A DNA stretch of 64,000 nucleotides from Arthrobacter woluwensis (GTDB taxonomy: Bacteria > Actinomycetota > Actinomycetes > Actinomycetales > Micrococcaceae), in NCBI RefSeq assembly GCF_900105345.1, contig NZ_FNSN01000003.1, positions 1,364,001 to 1,428,000 of the forward strand. The letters run 5' to 3'. Below, piece by piece: positions 45,884 to 54,207 of the stretch; position 1 is the first letter of the stretch; the number at the start of each line of letters is the position of its first letter. The position numbers were made by a program, and so were the translations under genes. The notes under the pieces were generated by a model, which did no database searches, was not told the origin of the DNA, and worked only from the letters and a program-made list of their open reading frames with translations.

Positions 45884-45920
45884 AAGAGCCCCCGGACCAC
45901 CAAGGGTCCGGGGGCTCTTT
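45884..45920. terminator. Terminator between acetyltransferase and pspA
   Basis: Perfect 15-bp arms (AAGAGCCCCCGGACC) with a 6-nt loop, TTT on one side and the A-rich complement on the other, between convergent genes. Confidence 0.85.
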
Positions 45921-45966
45921 CACGGTAGTGCGCACCCGTTCAGGCTCCGTCAGGAGCCGGTGAGCC

Positions 45967-46776
45967 TCAGAGGCGGTCGAAGTCCTCTTCGTTCACGGTG
46001 CCGGCGCCGGCCAGCGGCTTGGCAGCGGCGGGAGACGCCGGCGTGCCGGAGATCGCGGCGGGGCTGCCACCGGACTTCAGGGCGGCCAGGCGGGCCTCGA
46101 TCTCGGTCTGCTCACCGAGGTCCTCGAGCTGGTTGAACTGGGCGTCCAGGCTCGATGCGGCGATCTCCTGCTGGCCGAGGACCTTGGCCTCTTCGCGGCG
46201 GATCTTCTGCTCGAAGCGGCCGACCTCGCTGGTGGGATCCATGATGTCGATGCTGCGGAGCGCATCGTTGACCTGGGTCTGGGCCTGAGCGGTCTTCGCG
46301 CGTGCCACGAGTTCGTTGCGCTTGGAGGTCAGCTCGTTGAGCTTGCCGCGCATCTGGTCCAGACCGGTCTTGAGACGGTCCACCACCTCGGTCTGCGCCG
46401 CGATGTTGGGCTCGGCCGCGCGGGCCTCGTTCTCGGAGCTCATCTGACGCTGGATGGCGACCTTGGCCAGGTTGTCGAACTTCTGGGCATCGGCTGCGTT
46501 GCCGGCCGCGCGGAACTCATCGGCCTTGCGAGAGGCGGCGAGGGCCTTGTTGCCCCAGTCCTGGGCGTTGCGGACGTCCTCGGCGTGGTCCTGCTCCAGC
46601 ATGCGGAGGTTGCCGATGGTCTGGGCCACGGCCGACTCCGCTTCCGCGATGTTGTTGGAGTAGTCGCGGACCATCTGGTCCAGCATCTTCTGCGGGTCTT
46701 CGGCGGAATCGAGCAGCGCGTTGATGTTCGCCTTGGCCAGCTGCGCGATGCGACCGAAAATGGACTGCTTTGCCAT
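45967..46776 (-). CDS. pspA: PspA/IM30 (ESCRT-III-like) membrane maintenance protein
   Basis: A 269-residue, almost wholly helical protein. It begins SIFGRIAQLAKANINALLDSAEDPQKML, the PspA amphipathic N-terminus, and continues as a long coiled coil to about residue 220 with NAQDWGNKALAASRKADEFRAAG. The last 50 residues are Ala/Pro-rich. PspA-type proteins bind stressed membrane and protect it. The ATG has AAAGG upstream. It lies 117 bp after the TPM-domain gene on the same strand, so they are probably cotranscribed. Confidence 0.92.
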   Translation of the reverse strand: MAKQSIFGRIAQLAKANINALLDSAEDPQKMLDQMVRDYSNNIAEAESAVAQTIGNLRMLEQDHAEDVRNAQDWGNKALAASRKADEFRAAGNAADAQKFDNLAKVAIQRQMSSENEARAAEPNIAAQTEVVDRLKTGLDQMRGKLNELTSKRNELVARAKTAQAQTQVNDALRSIDIMDPTSEVGRFEQKIRREEAKVLGQQEIAASSLDAQFNQLEDLGEQTEIEARLAALKSGGSPAAISGTPASPAAAKPLAGAGTVNEEDFDRL

Positions 46777-46893
46777 GGTGTTACCTTTCGTGTGGCCCGT
46801 GATGCCGAAGGCGGCCGCCGCCGGCGTGGTCATGGACTCGTGGGTGATGTGGGTCTGAAAGTGTGTGACGTCGGAAGGTCTGGTCCGGCGGGG

Positions 46894-48927
46894 TCAGAAG
46901 CTCGAATCGCCGCCGGAGTCGCCGCCCCAGCCGCCGGAGTCGCCCCCACCGAAGCCGCCATCCCAGCCGCCCCCGCCGGAGTCGCCTCCGCCGAAGCCAC
47001 CGCCCCAGCCCCCGCCGGAGTCGTGGTGGTTGCCGCTGTTCAGGATCGAGTTGATCAGGAGACCGCCGAGGATCGCGCCTCCCAGCCCGTTGCCGTTGCC
47101 TCCGCCGAACATGCCACCGCCGCCGTAGCCGCGCTGATTCATGCCGAACTGGTCGACGTCGGACTGGGCCAGCTGGGCGGCCTGTCCGGCCAGCGCGTTG
47201 GCCTGGTTGGCGTAGTTGAGGGCCTGCACCGGATCGCTCTGGGAGATGGAGATGGCGTAGTCGAGATTGCGCTGTGCTTCCGCCAGTCGGGTGCGCGCCT
47301 CGGTTCCGACACCGCCGCGGCGGGCCGCGACGTAATCGCTCGTGGCACTGATCTGCGACTGGGCCGTGACGATGCTCTGCTGCAGCGACGCGCGCGCCCG
47401 CTGGGCCTGCTCCTGCTGATCCCGCACGCCCGTGAGGACCTGATCCAGGGCGCCCGTCGAGTTGGACAGCGCCTGCAGATCCGCGACCGGATCGAGGTGG
47501 CCGTCCTGGTAGCGGGCCTTGATCCCGGCCAGAGCGGCCTCCACGCCCGCCACGGGCCCGTTCAGCTCAGGGTGCTGACCGGTCTGGGCGTAGGCCTTCG
47601 CCTGGGCGAGGTCCTGTGCGGCCTGGGACACGGCCGCCTCCAGCGAGGTCTTGGCCTGCGCCAGGTTCTGGTCGACGGAGGAGATCGCCTCCACGAGCTT
47701 CTGCGCCTGGCCCAGGGCCCCTTCCGCGGCGCGGACCGCGACGGCGGCCTGACCGCCGTCGCCGGCTTGCAGGCGCTCCTCGGCGGTGTTGACGGCGTTG
47801 CCGACGAAGTCGAGCCGCTCCCGTGCCTGCGCGATGTTGTCCTGGACCTGGGCGAGGGCCGTCGGGGCGTAGCCCTGACGGAGACCCTCGAGCTTCTGCT
47901 CGGCGTCCTGGATGGCCTGGGTGGCCGTGCCCGCGTCGGACTTGATGCGGACCACGGCCTGCGGAGCGTTCTTCTCCAGCTCACGCAGGGAGTCGAAGGA
48001 CGCCTGCTGATCCGTGAGGGACGCGATCGCCGCTTCGGAGTAGCCGATGATCTGGGTCAGCCAGGTGCGCTGCTGCTCCGGGGTGTCCGGGATATGGTCG
48101 TCCAGCTGCTGCTGGAACTTGAAGGACTCGCTGAGCTGGGCCTTGGCCTGCTGCACGGCCGCGGCGAAGTCCTTCACCGCGTCGGGGCCGAACTGCGCCT
48201 CCGCGAAGCCGAGTTCCTGCTCGCTCGTCTTGATGGCGTCGTCGGCGGCGATCAGCAGAGGCCCGCTTTCGGCCCGCAGCTGCTCGATGCTCATCCGGGC
48301 GAGGCGGTCCTGCTCCGTGGGGGCGTTCTCAATGCCGGCGGCCTGCGCGGCCTGACGCCGACGTCGGACCAGCCAGAAGGCGCCCGCGCCACCGACGACC
48401 ACCACGGCGCCGCCGACGAGGAAGGGCGTGGCCCCGGGGCCGGAGAGTTCCTTGTCCGTCTGCTCGGCGACCGCGACCGCTGCCGCGGTGAAGTCCAGCT
48501 TGCCCTGGGCGAGCTGGGCCGTGGCGGCGTCGCTGATCTTGCCGCGCTGGTCATTGCTGATGGGGCTCTTCGGGCCACGGGTCAGATTGGCCTTGCCTTC
48601 GGAGGAGGCCACCACGTAGAGCAGGTCCTTGGAACCGAAGCTCTTCTTCTTGGCCACCGCGTTGGCCCAATCGGTCGGGGCCGAGGGGTTGGTGAAGGTG
48701 TCCACCACCACGACGTAGAGGTTGATCTTCTGGTCCTTGTACAGCTTGCTGATGGCGGACTGCACCTTGCCGTGGTCGAGCTTGTTGCCTGGATCCACGA
48801 TGTTCTGTCCCGGACCGATGGTCACGGGGTCGGCCGCCTGCGCGGCGGTGGTGCCGAGGAGAAGTGTGGCCGAGAGGCCCAGCCCCACGGCGAGAATCGT
48901 CCTGGCCTGTTTCAACAGGGTGCGCAT
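46894..48927 (-). CDS. TPM-domain membrane protein with long coiled coil and Gly-rich tail
   Basis: A 677-residue protein: a signal peptide (about 1-31, ending AAQAADP), a TPM domain (about 35-150) of the kind linked to membrane or photosystem repair, one transmembrane helix (about 168-188) followed by RRRR, then about 400 residues of helical coiled coil. The tail of about 65 residues is extremely Gly-rich (repeats of GGGFGGGDSGG with Trp and Asp). The TPM domain is outside and the coiled coil inside. It precedes pspA. Joint action with PspA on the membrane is inference. Confidence 0.85.
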   Translation of the reverse strand: MRTLLKQARTILAVGLGLSATLLLGTTAAQAADPVTIGPGQNIVDPGNKLDHGKVQSAISKLYKDQKINLYVVVVDTFTNPSAPTDWANAVAKKKSFGSKDLLYVVASSEGKANLTRGPKSPISNDQRGKISDAATAQLAQGKLDFTAAAVAVAEQTDKELSGPGATPFLVGGAVVVVGGAGAFWLVRRRRQAAQAAGIENAPTEQDRLARMSIEQLRAESGPLLIAADDAIKTSEQELGFAEAQFGPDAVKDFAAAVQQAKAQLSESFKFQQQLDDHIPDTPEQQRTWLTQIIGYSEAAIASLTDQQASFDSLRELEKNAPQAVVRIKSDAGTATQAIQDAEQKLEGLRQGYAPTALAQVQDNIAQARERLDFVGNAVNTAEERLQAGDGGQAAVAVRAAEGALGQAQKLVEAISSVDQNLAQAKTSLEAAVSQAAQDLAQAKAYAQTGQHPELNGPVAGVEAALAGIKARYQDGHLDPVADLQALSNSTGALDQVLTGVRDQQEQAQRARASLQQSIVTAQSQISATSDYVAARRGGVGTEARTRLAEAQRNLDYAISISQSDPVQALNYANQANALAGQAAQLAQSDVDQFGMNQRGYGGGGMFGGGNGNGLGGAILGGLLINSILNSGNHHDSGGGWGGGFGGGDSGGGGWDGGFGGGDSGGWGGDSGGDSSF

Positions 48928-49211
48928 CCGCTACCTTTCAGCAGTCACGGGACCCGCTGAGGTAGTCGGACCCGCTGCCATGAACGTCCCCCAGCCGTAC
49001 TGCTCAGCCGTTGGCCGCTGTGGCATTTCCTTGATTCTAGGCATGCCCCGAAAGGGGCGTCCATCAAAGGAACTCCGCCCGTGGCGAAAAGGTTCCCTGG
49101 CCGGTCAGCCGTGCCGTCTAGGCTTTCAGCAAACAGTCAGCCAGTGCTTTCAGTCCGCTCAGACTCCTTATGGATAGTGGAAGCCAGAAGACGAATCTGA
49201 AAGGCAGAACG

Positions 49212-50816
49212 ATGACGGAGAACCCCAGCAACGAGCACGGCGGACCGGCTTCCCAGGAGCCTCGTCCCCAGGAACACCCGACCATGCCTCTCGAGCGCGC
49301 CACGGAGCCCACTCAGGCCCTCCCGAGCCACCCGGCCGCCTCGGGGTCTCCCTCGCAGGACCAGCCCCAGGAATCGCAGGCCCACCAGGCGCCCTACCAG
49401 CAGGGCGGCTACCAGCAGCCCCAGCCGCAGCAGCCGCCTCAGCCGGGCTACGCGCCGGCGATGGCAGGTGCGGCGGCCTCGCAGCACGGGGGAGCTCACG
49501 ACGGCGGCGCACCGGCACCCGGCGCCCCGTTCTACGGCCAGCAGAGCGGCTACGCGCAGCACGCGGCCCCGGCTCAGCCCTACACCACGCCGGCCGGCCA
49601 GCCGAAGACGGCGCGGAAGATCGGCGTCGGCACGCTTGTGGCGGCGGTGCTCGCAGCAGGACTGGTCGGCGGCGCCGTCGGCGTCGGAGGCAACTCCCTG
49701 CTCAACGCGGGCCAGCCCGCAGCGGCGACCCAGTCCAACAGCAGCGGTCAGGGCGGGATCGTCATCAACAACAAGGACAGCGTCACCGCGGTCACGGCCG
49801 CCGCGGCCAAGGCCGCCCCGAGCGTCGTGACCATCGCGGCCAGTGGCGGGAGCTCCTCGGGCACCGGCTCGGGCATCGTGCTCGACGACCAGGGCCACAT
49901 CCTGACCAACACCCACGTCGTGACGCTGGATGGCGCCGTCTCCAAGCCCACGGTCGAGGTCCGCACGAGTGCGGGCAAGGTCCTCAAGGCCACCGTGGTC
50001 GGCACGGACCCGCTCTCCGACCTCGCGGTCATCAAGGTTGACCCGAACGGCCTGGTCCCCGCCACGCTGGGGGATTCCGGCAAGCTCAACGTCGGAGACA
50101 CGGCGGTGGCCATCGGCTCGCCGCTCGGTCTCACCAACACGGTGACGGACGGCATCGTCTCCACCCTGAACCGCACGATCTCGGTGCAGTCCTCGGCTGC
50201 CCCCTCGGACGGCAGCGACTCCGGCAAGGACGACGGCGGCTACAACTTCGCCCCGCCCTTCGGGCAGAACAAGTCCTCGTCCTCCGGCGGCTCGGTGTAC
50301 CTCAATGTCATCCAGACGGATGCGGCCATCAACCCCGGCAACTCGGGCGGCGCCCTCGTCAACGGCAAGGGCGAGGTGGTCGGCGTGAACGTCGCCATCG
50401 CGACGGCGGGCAGCAGCTCCAGCGACGGCAGCGGCAGCACCGGCAACATCGGCGTCGGCTTCAGCATCCCGATCAACTACGCCAAGCGGATCGCCCAGGA
50501 CATCATCAAGGACGGCAAGGCGACGCACGGCCAGTTCGGCACCACGGTGCAGAGCCAGGCCGCCGGCTCCGGCGACTCCTCGGCGTTCTCCGTGGGCGGG
50601 CTCGTCATGAGCGTCGTCCCCGGGTCCGCCGCCGACAAGGCCGGCATCCGGAAGGGCGATGTGATCACCCAGTTCGCCGGGTACACCATCTCCGACGCCA
50701 AGGAACTGACCGCGGCGGTCCGCGAGCAGCCTGCCGGCGGCAAGGCGACGGTGACCGTCGTGCGGAACGGTCAGAGCAAGCAGATCGAGGTGACCCTGGA
50801 CGCCGCTAAGCAGTAG
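49212..50816 (+). CDS. HtrA/DegP-type serine protease with PDZ domain
   Basis: A 534-residue protein. The first 135 residues are Pro/Gln-rich and cytoplasmic, then comes one transmembrane helix (about 137-160). The trypsin-like domain has His235 (NTHVV), an Asp in SDLAVIKVD (about 271) and Ser378 in GNSGGA. A PDZ domain follows (about 450-530, VVPGSAADKAGIRKGDVITQ). It degrades or refolds damaged exported proteins. The ATG at 49212 has AAAGG upstream. It diverges from the TPM/PspA unit, another envelope-stress locus. Confidence 0.93.
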   Translation: MTENPSNEHGGPASQEPRPQEHPTMPLERATEPTQALPSHPAASGSPSQDQPQESQAHQAPYQQGGYQQPQPQQPPQPGYAPAMAGAAASQHGGAHDGGAPAPGAPFYGQQSGYAQHAAPAQPYTTPAGQPKTARKIGVGTLVAAVLAAGLVGGAVGVGGNSLLNAGQPAAATQSNSSGQGGIVINNKDSVTAVTAAAAKAAPSVVTIAASGGSSSGTGSGIVLDDQGHILTNTHVVTLDGAVSKPTVEVRTSAGKVLKATVVGTDPLSDLAVIKVDPNGLVPATLGDSGKLNVGDTAVAIGSPLGLTNTVTDGIVSTLNRTISVQSSAAPSDGSDSGKDDGGYNFAPPFGQNKSSSSGGSVYLNVIQTDAAINPGNSGGALVNGKGEVVGVNVAIATAGSSSSDGSGSTGNIGVGFSIPINYAKRIAQDIIKDGKATHGQFGTTVQSQAAGSGDSSAFSVGGLVMSVVPGSAADKAGIRKGDVITQFAGYTISDAKELTAAVREQPAGGKATVTVVRNGQSKQIEVTLDAAKQ

Positions 50817-50839
50817 GCGCCAGGCGCGGCCTGCCCCGT

Positions 50840-50900
50840 GAGGCCGGGTTCCGCCGCTGGTCGTGGTGACGCACCGTGACCGGCGGCAGGACCCGGCCTC
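50840..50900. terminator. 61-nt palindrome downstream of the htrA-type gene
   Basis: Bases pair nearly continuously from both ends to a central 3-nt loop, with two or three mismatches and several G-T pairs. The outer arms are GAGGCCGGGT and ACCCGGCCTC. It starts 24 bp after the protease stop and probably ends that transcript. Confidence 0.7.
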
Positions 50901-51034
50901 CGTCGTGTGGCAAGCTTGGAGATGCAGCCGACCGCCCGCATCGTCGCGGGCAGATGCGGCTGCCCGCCCCGCGCGGTGATTCCCGTCAGCCAGGGCCTGA
51001 ACCGAGGCCTGCGTGAGAACACTATGGGAGAACC

Positions 51035-51835
51035 ATGAAGATCGTGGTCTTGGTCAAGCACGTCCCGGACGCTCAATTCGAGCGCCATCTGTCCGGTCCG
51101 GGTCACACCGTCGACCGTTCGGAGAGCATCCTGTCCGAGCTCGATGAGTACGCTCTGGAAGCGGCTCTGCAGATCAGTGAGGCGAACGGCGGTGAGAAGG
51201 GCGGCAACACCGTGATCGCCCTGACCATGGGCGCCGACGGAGCCTCCAACTCCATCAAGAAATCCCTGCAGATCGGCGCCTCCGAGGGGTATCACCTGAG
51301 CGATCCGGCCCTGGCCGGTTCGGATGCGGCGGCCACCTCCCTCGCGCTCGCGGCAGCGATCCAGCGCATCGCCCAGGACGGTCCCGTGGACCTGGTGATC
51401 GGCGGCATGGCCTCCACGGACGGTGAGACCTCGCTGGTCCCCGCGCAGCTGGCTGACCGCCTCGGCTGGGCCTATGTCGGCCACGCCAAGTCCCTCGACG
51501 TGAACGGCGCAACGGTCGCCGCGGCCCGTGAAGTGGACGGCTTCGCCGAGACCCTCGAAGCGTCCCTGCCGGCCGTGGTGTCGGTGACGGATCAGATCAA
51601 CGAGCCCCGGTACCCGAACTTCAAGGGCATCATCGCGGCCAAGCGCAAGAAAACCCACCCCCTGGCGCTGGGCGACCTGGGCCTCGACGCGGCGTCTGTC
51701 GGCGCCGCGGGATCGCTCACGGTCCTGGAGGACGCGCAGGAGCGCCCGGCCCGCACCCAGGGCACCATCATCACGGACGAGGGCGACGCCGGCATCAAGC
51801 TGGTCGAGTTCCTGGCCGCCGAGAAGCTGATCTAG
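51035..51835 (+). CDS. etfB: Electron transfer flavoprotein, beta subunit
   Basis: The AMP-binding small subunit of ETF, which carries electrons from acyl-CoA and other dehydrogenases to the quinone pool. The 266 residues start MKIVVLVKHVPDAQF and contain the conserved DEYALEAALQI and a VIGGMASTDGETSLVPAQLA motif. GGGAG precedes the ATG. It is followed 18 bp later by etfA. The 5' leader can form a hairpin (50924-50963). Confidence 0.95.
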   Translation: MKIVVLVKHVPDAQFERHLSGPGHTVDRSESILSELDEYALEAALQISEANGGEKGGNTVIALTMGADGASNSIKKSLQIGASEGYHLSDPALAGSDAAATSLALAAAIQRIAQDGPVDLVIGGMASTDGETSLVPAQLADRLGWAYVGHAKSLDVNGATVAAAREVDGFAETLEASLPAVVSVTDQINEPRYPNFKGIIAAKRKKTHPLALGDLGLDAASVGAAGSLTVLEDAQERPARTQGTIITDEGDAGIKLVEFLAAEKLI

Positions 51836-51853
51836 CGTTACCAGGAGCGAACC

Positions 51854-52792
51854 ATGGCACATGTCCTTGCAGTTATCACCAGCCCCGATGGCGCCCTCAA
51901 GAAGAACCAGCGCGAACTCCTCACCCTCGGCCGCGGCCTGGGTGACGTCTCCGTCGCCCTGATCGGCGACGACGCCGCAGCCACCGAAGCCGCCGCGTAC
52001 GGCGCCGCGGTGACCTACACCGCCCCTGCCGCCGTGAGCACGCTCGGCGGCTCCGCGCGGGCCGCCTTCGTCGCAGAAGCCGTGTCGCGCTCCGGCGCCG
52101 ATGTCGTCCTGCTCGAGAACGGCGTCGCCGCCAAGGAGCTCGCCGCGAGCCTCGGCGTGAAGCTGAACGCCGGCGTCGTGACCGATGTGGTGTCCCTCAG
52201 CGCCGACGGCGCGGCCACCAAGTCCGTCCTGGCCGGGTCCTACACCACGGTGGCCCGCGCCCGCACCGCCGTGGCCGTCTACACCGTGAAAGCGCACGCG
52301 GTCGAGCCGTCCGAGGCTCCGGTCGACGGACGGACCGAGGCGATCGACCTTCCCGAGTCCGCCTACGGCACGGCGGCCCGCATCACGTCCCGCGAGGCCA
52401 AGCCGGCCACGGGCCGTCCGGACCTGGCCGACGCACGGATCGTCGTGGCCGGCGGCCGCGGCGTGGACGGCGACTTCGGCCCCGTCGAGGAGCTCGCCGA
52501 TCTGCTCGGCGCCGCCGTGGGAGCGTCCCGCGTCGCCACCGACAACGGCTGGATCGGCCACGATTCGCAGGTCGGCCAGACCGGCGTCGTGGTGTCCCCG
52601 CAGCTGTACATCTCCGCCGGCATCTCCGGCGCGATCCAGCAGAAGGCCGGCATGCAGACGGCGCAGGTGATCGTCGCGATCAACACCGACGAGGACGCAC
52701 CCGTCTTCGAGATCGCCGACTTCGGCATCGTGGGCGACCTGTTCACCGTGCTGCCGCAGGCCAGCGAAGAGATCCGGCGCCGGAAGGGCTGA
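51854..52792 (+). CDS. etfA: Electron transfer flavoprotein, alpha subunit
   Basis: The FAD-binding large subunit of ETF. The 312 residues have an N-terminal alpha/beta domain and the C-terminal FAD domain with VVAGGRGVDGDFGPVEELA, GASRVATDNGWIGHDSQVGQTG and the SGAIQQKAGMQTAQVIVAINTD segment. CAGGAGCGA precedes the ATG. The etfB-etfA order and later neighbours (cysteine desulfurase, mnmA) match the mycobacterial Rv3029c-Rv3024c region as recalled. Confidence 0.95.
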   Translation: MAHVLAVITSPDGALKKNQRELLTLGRGLGDVSVALIGDDAAATEAAAYGAAVTYTAPAAVSTLGGSARAAFVAEAVSRSGADVVLLENGVAAKELAASLGVKLNAGVVTDVVSLSADGAATKSVLAGSYTTVARARTAVAVYTVKAHAVEPSEAPVDGRTEAIDLPESAYGTAARITSREAKPATGRPDLADARIVVAGGRGVDGDFGPVEELADLLGAAVGASRVATDNGWIGHDSQVGQTGVVVSPQLYISAGISGAIQQKAGMQTAQVIVAINTDEDAPVFEIADFGIVGDLFTVLPQASEEIRRRKG

Positions 52793-52797
52793 ACCAC

Positions 52798-53559
52798 GTG
52801 AGCATCACTCATCACCCGTCCGCTTTCACTCCGCGTGAGGGCGGGCGGGTGCTCTGTTTCACCGCGCATCCTGACGATGTGGACTTCGGCGCGGCCGGCA
52901 CCATCGCCGCCTGGACCGCCGCGGGGGTGGAAGTCATCTACTGCGTCATGACTGACGGCGACGCGGGCGGCTTCGAGGCCGAGGAGGACATCGCGTCCCG
53001 CCGGGTCGAGGAACAGCGCCGCGCCGCCGCCCTGGTGGGCGTGGAGACGGTCCACTCTCTGCACGAGCGCGACGGGTACCTCGAGCCGAACCATGAGGTC
53101 ATCAGCCAGGTGGTCGCGCTGATCCGGGAGTACCGGCCGGATGTGGTGCTGACCATGCACCCGGAGCGCAACTGGGAGCGTCTGCAGAAGAGCCATCCGG
53201 ATCACCTGGCGGCGGGGGAGATCGTCACCCGTGCGGTGTACCCCGCGGCGGAGAACCCGTTCGCATACCCCGAGCTCGAGGCGCGCGGTCTGCGGGCGTA
53301 CAAGGTCCCGCAGCTCTGGTTCATGGCGGCTCCTCAAGAACGGGAGAACCACTTCGTCGACGTCACCGGGACGGTGGAGGCCAAGCTCGCCGCCATCCAC
53401 ATCCACGCCTCCCAGCACCCGGATCCCGAAGCCATGGACGCCCAGGTCAGGGCTCAGTTGCGAGAGAACGGGGCGCGGACCGAGGCGGGGGAACAGGCTC
53501 TGGTCGAGTGCTTCCACGTGGTGTTCGTGAACGCGGAGTCGACGTTCGCCGGCTTCTAA
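52798..53559 (+). CDS. PIG-L family zinc deacetylase/amidase
   Basis: A 253-residue LmbE-like enzyme. The zinc site is seen in FTAHPDDVDFG (about 21-31) and in HPDH (about 141-144). Relatives include MshB and Mca of mycothiol metabolism. The length is shorter than Mca and MshB, and the context (5 bp after etfA) does not define a substrate, so it is left as a general N-acetylsugar deacetylase or amidase. The GTG start follows the etfA stop closely, which suggests cotranscription. Confidence 0.85.
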   Translation: MSITHHPSAFTPREGGRVLCFTAHPDDVDFGAAGTIAAWTAAGVEVIYCVMTDGDAGGFEAEEDIASRRVEEQRRAAALVGVETVHSLHERDGYLEPNHEVISQVVALIREYRPDVVLTMHPERNWERLQKSHPDHLAAGEIVTRAVYPAAENPFAYPELEARGLRAYKVPQLWFMAAPQERENHFVDVTGTVEAKLAAIHIHASQHPDPEAMDAQVRAQLRENGARTEAGEQALVECFHVVFVNAESTFAGF

Positions 53560-53562
53560 AAA

Positions 53563-53578
53563 TGTGATTTATTCCACA
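53563..53578. promoter_or_regulatory. CRP/GlxR-like site upstream of gntK
   Basis: TGTGA, TTTATT, CCACA matches the CRP-family consensus TGTGA-N6-TCACA with one mismatch. It lies about 84 bp before the gluconokinase start in an AT-rich gap. GlxR, the CRP homologue of corynebacteria, is known to control gluconate genes there. Confidence 0.5.
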
Positions 53579-53661
53579 GCGCCATCTTGCGCGAGGAGTA
53601 GGCTGGGTCTACAGTTCTAGAGAAATTAAATAATACTTATTCCTCTGAAGGGCAGACCTCA

Positions 53662-54207
53662 ATGGAGAAGACTGCAATCGAGCACCCGGTCCTCGTGATC
53701 ATGGGTGTCTCGGGCTCCGGCAAGTCGACCGTGGGCGGATTTCTGGCCGGTGCGCTGGGGTGGGAACTCGCCGAGGGCGACGACTTCCACCCCGCGGCCA
53801 ATGTGGCCAAGATGGCCTCCGGCCAGCCGCTCACCGATGAAGACCGGTGGCCGTGGCTCAACACCATCGCCGATTGGATCCGTAACCGGGACACGCTGGG
53901 TGAACCCGGCGTCGTGACGTGCTCCGCGCTCAAGAAGCGGTACCGGGACGTGCTCCGCGGCCCGAACGTCGTGTTCGTCTACCTGCACGGCGGCAAGGGA
54001 CAGATCTCCGACCGCCTCCAGGCGCGCCATGGACACTTCATGCCGCCGGAGCTCCTCCAGTCCCAGTTCGAGGCTCTCGAAGAGCCCACTGAGGACGAGA
54101 ACGTCCTCATCGTGGACATCGAGGGGACGCCCGCAGAGGAAGCACACCGCATCATCCAGGGTCTCGGACTGAAGGCCACCCCGTATGGAGAGGCAGAAAT
54201 CGCATGA
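53662..54207 (+). CDS. gntK: Gluconokinase
   Basis: Phosphorylates gluconate to 6-phosphogluconate for the pentose phosphate pathway. The 181 residues are the usual size. The P-loop GVSGSGKST (15-23) is followed by GDDFHP, a substrate-binding motif, and CSALKKRYRD. The HGHFMPPELLQSQFEALEEP segment is family-specific. The stop overlaps the gluconate permease start by 4 bp. Upstream are an AT-rich promoter region and a CRP-like site. Confidence 0.94.
   Translation: MEKTAIEHPVLVIMGVSGSGKSTVGGFLAGALGWELAEGDDFHPAANVAKMASGQPLTDEDRWPWLNTIADWIRNRDTLGEPGVVTCSALKKRYRDVLRGPNVVFVYLHGGKGQISDRLQARHGHFMPPELLQSQFEALEEPTEDENVLIVDIEGTPAEEAHRIIQGLGLKATPYGEAEIA

Noticed and set aside
49069-49096. GGAAC and GTTCC ahead of the htrA-type gene as an ECF sigma promoter
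   Set aside because: The spacing of 18 bp and the bases around GTT do not fit a SigE-type -10 element (CGTT), and the pair could be chance.
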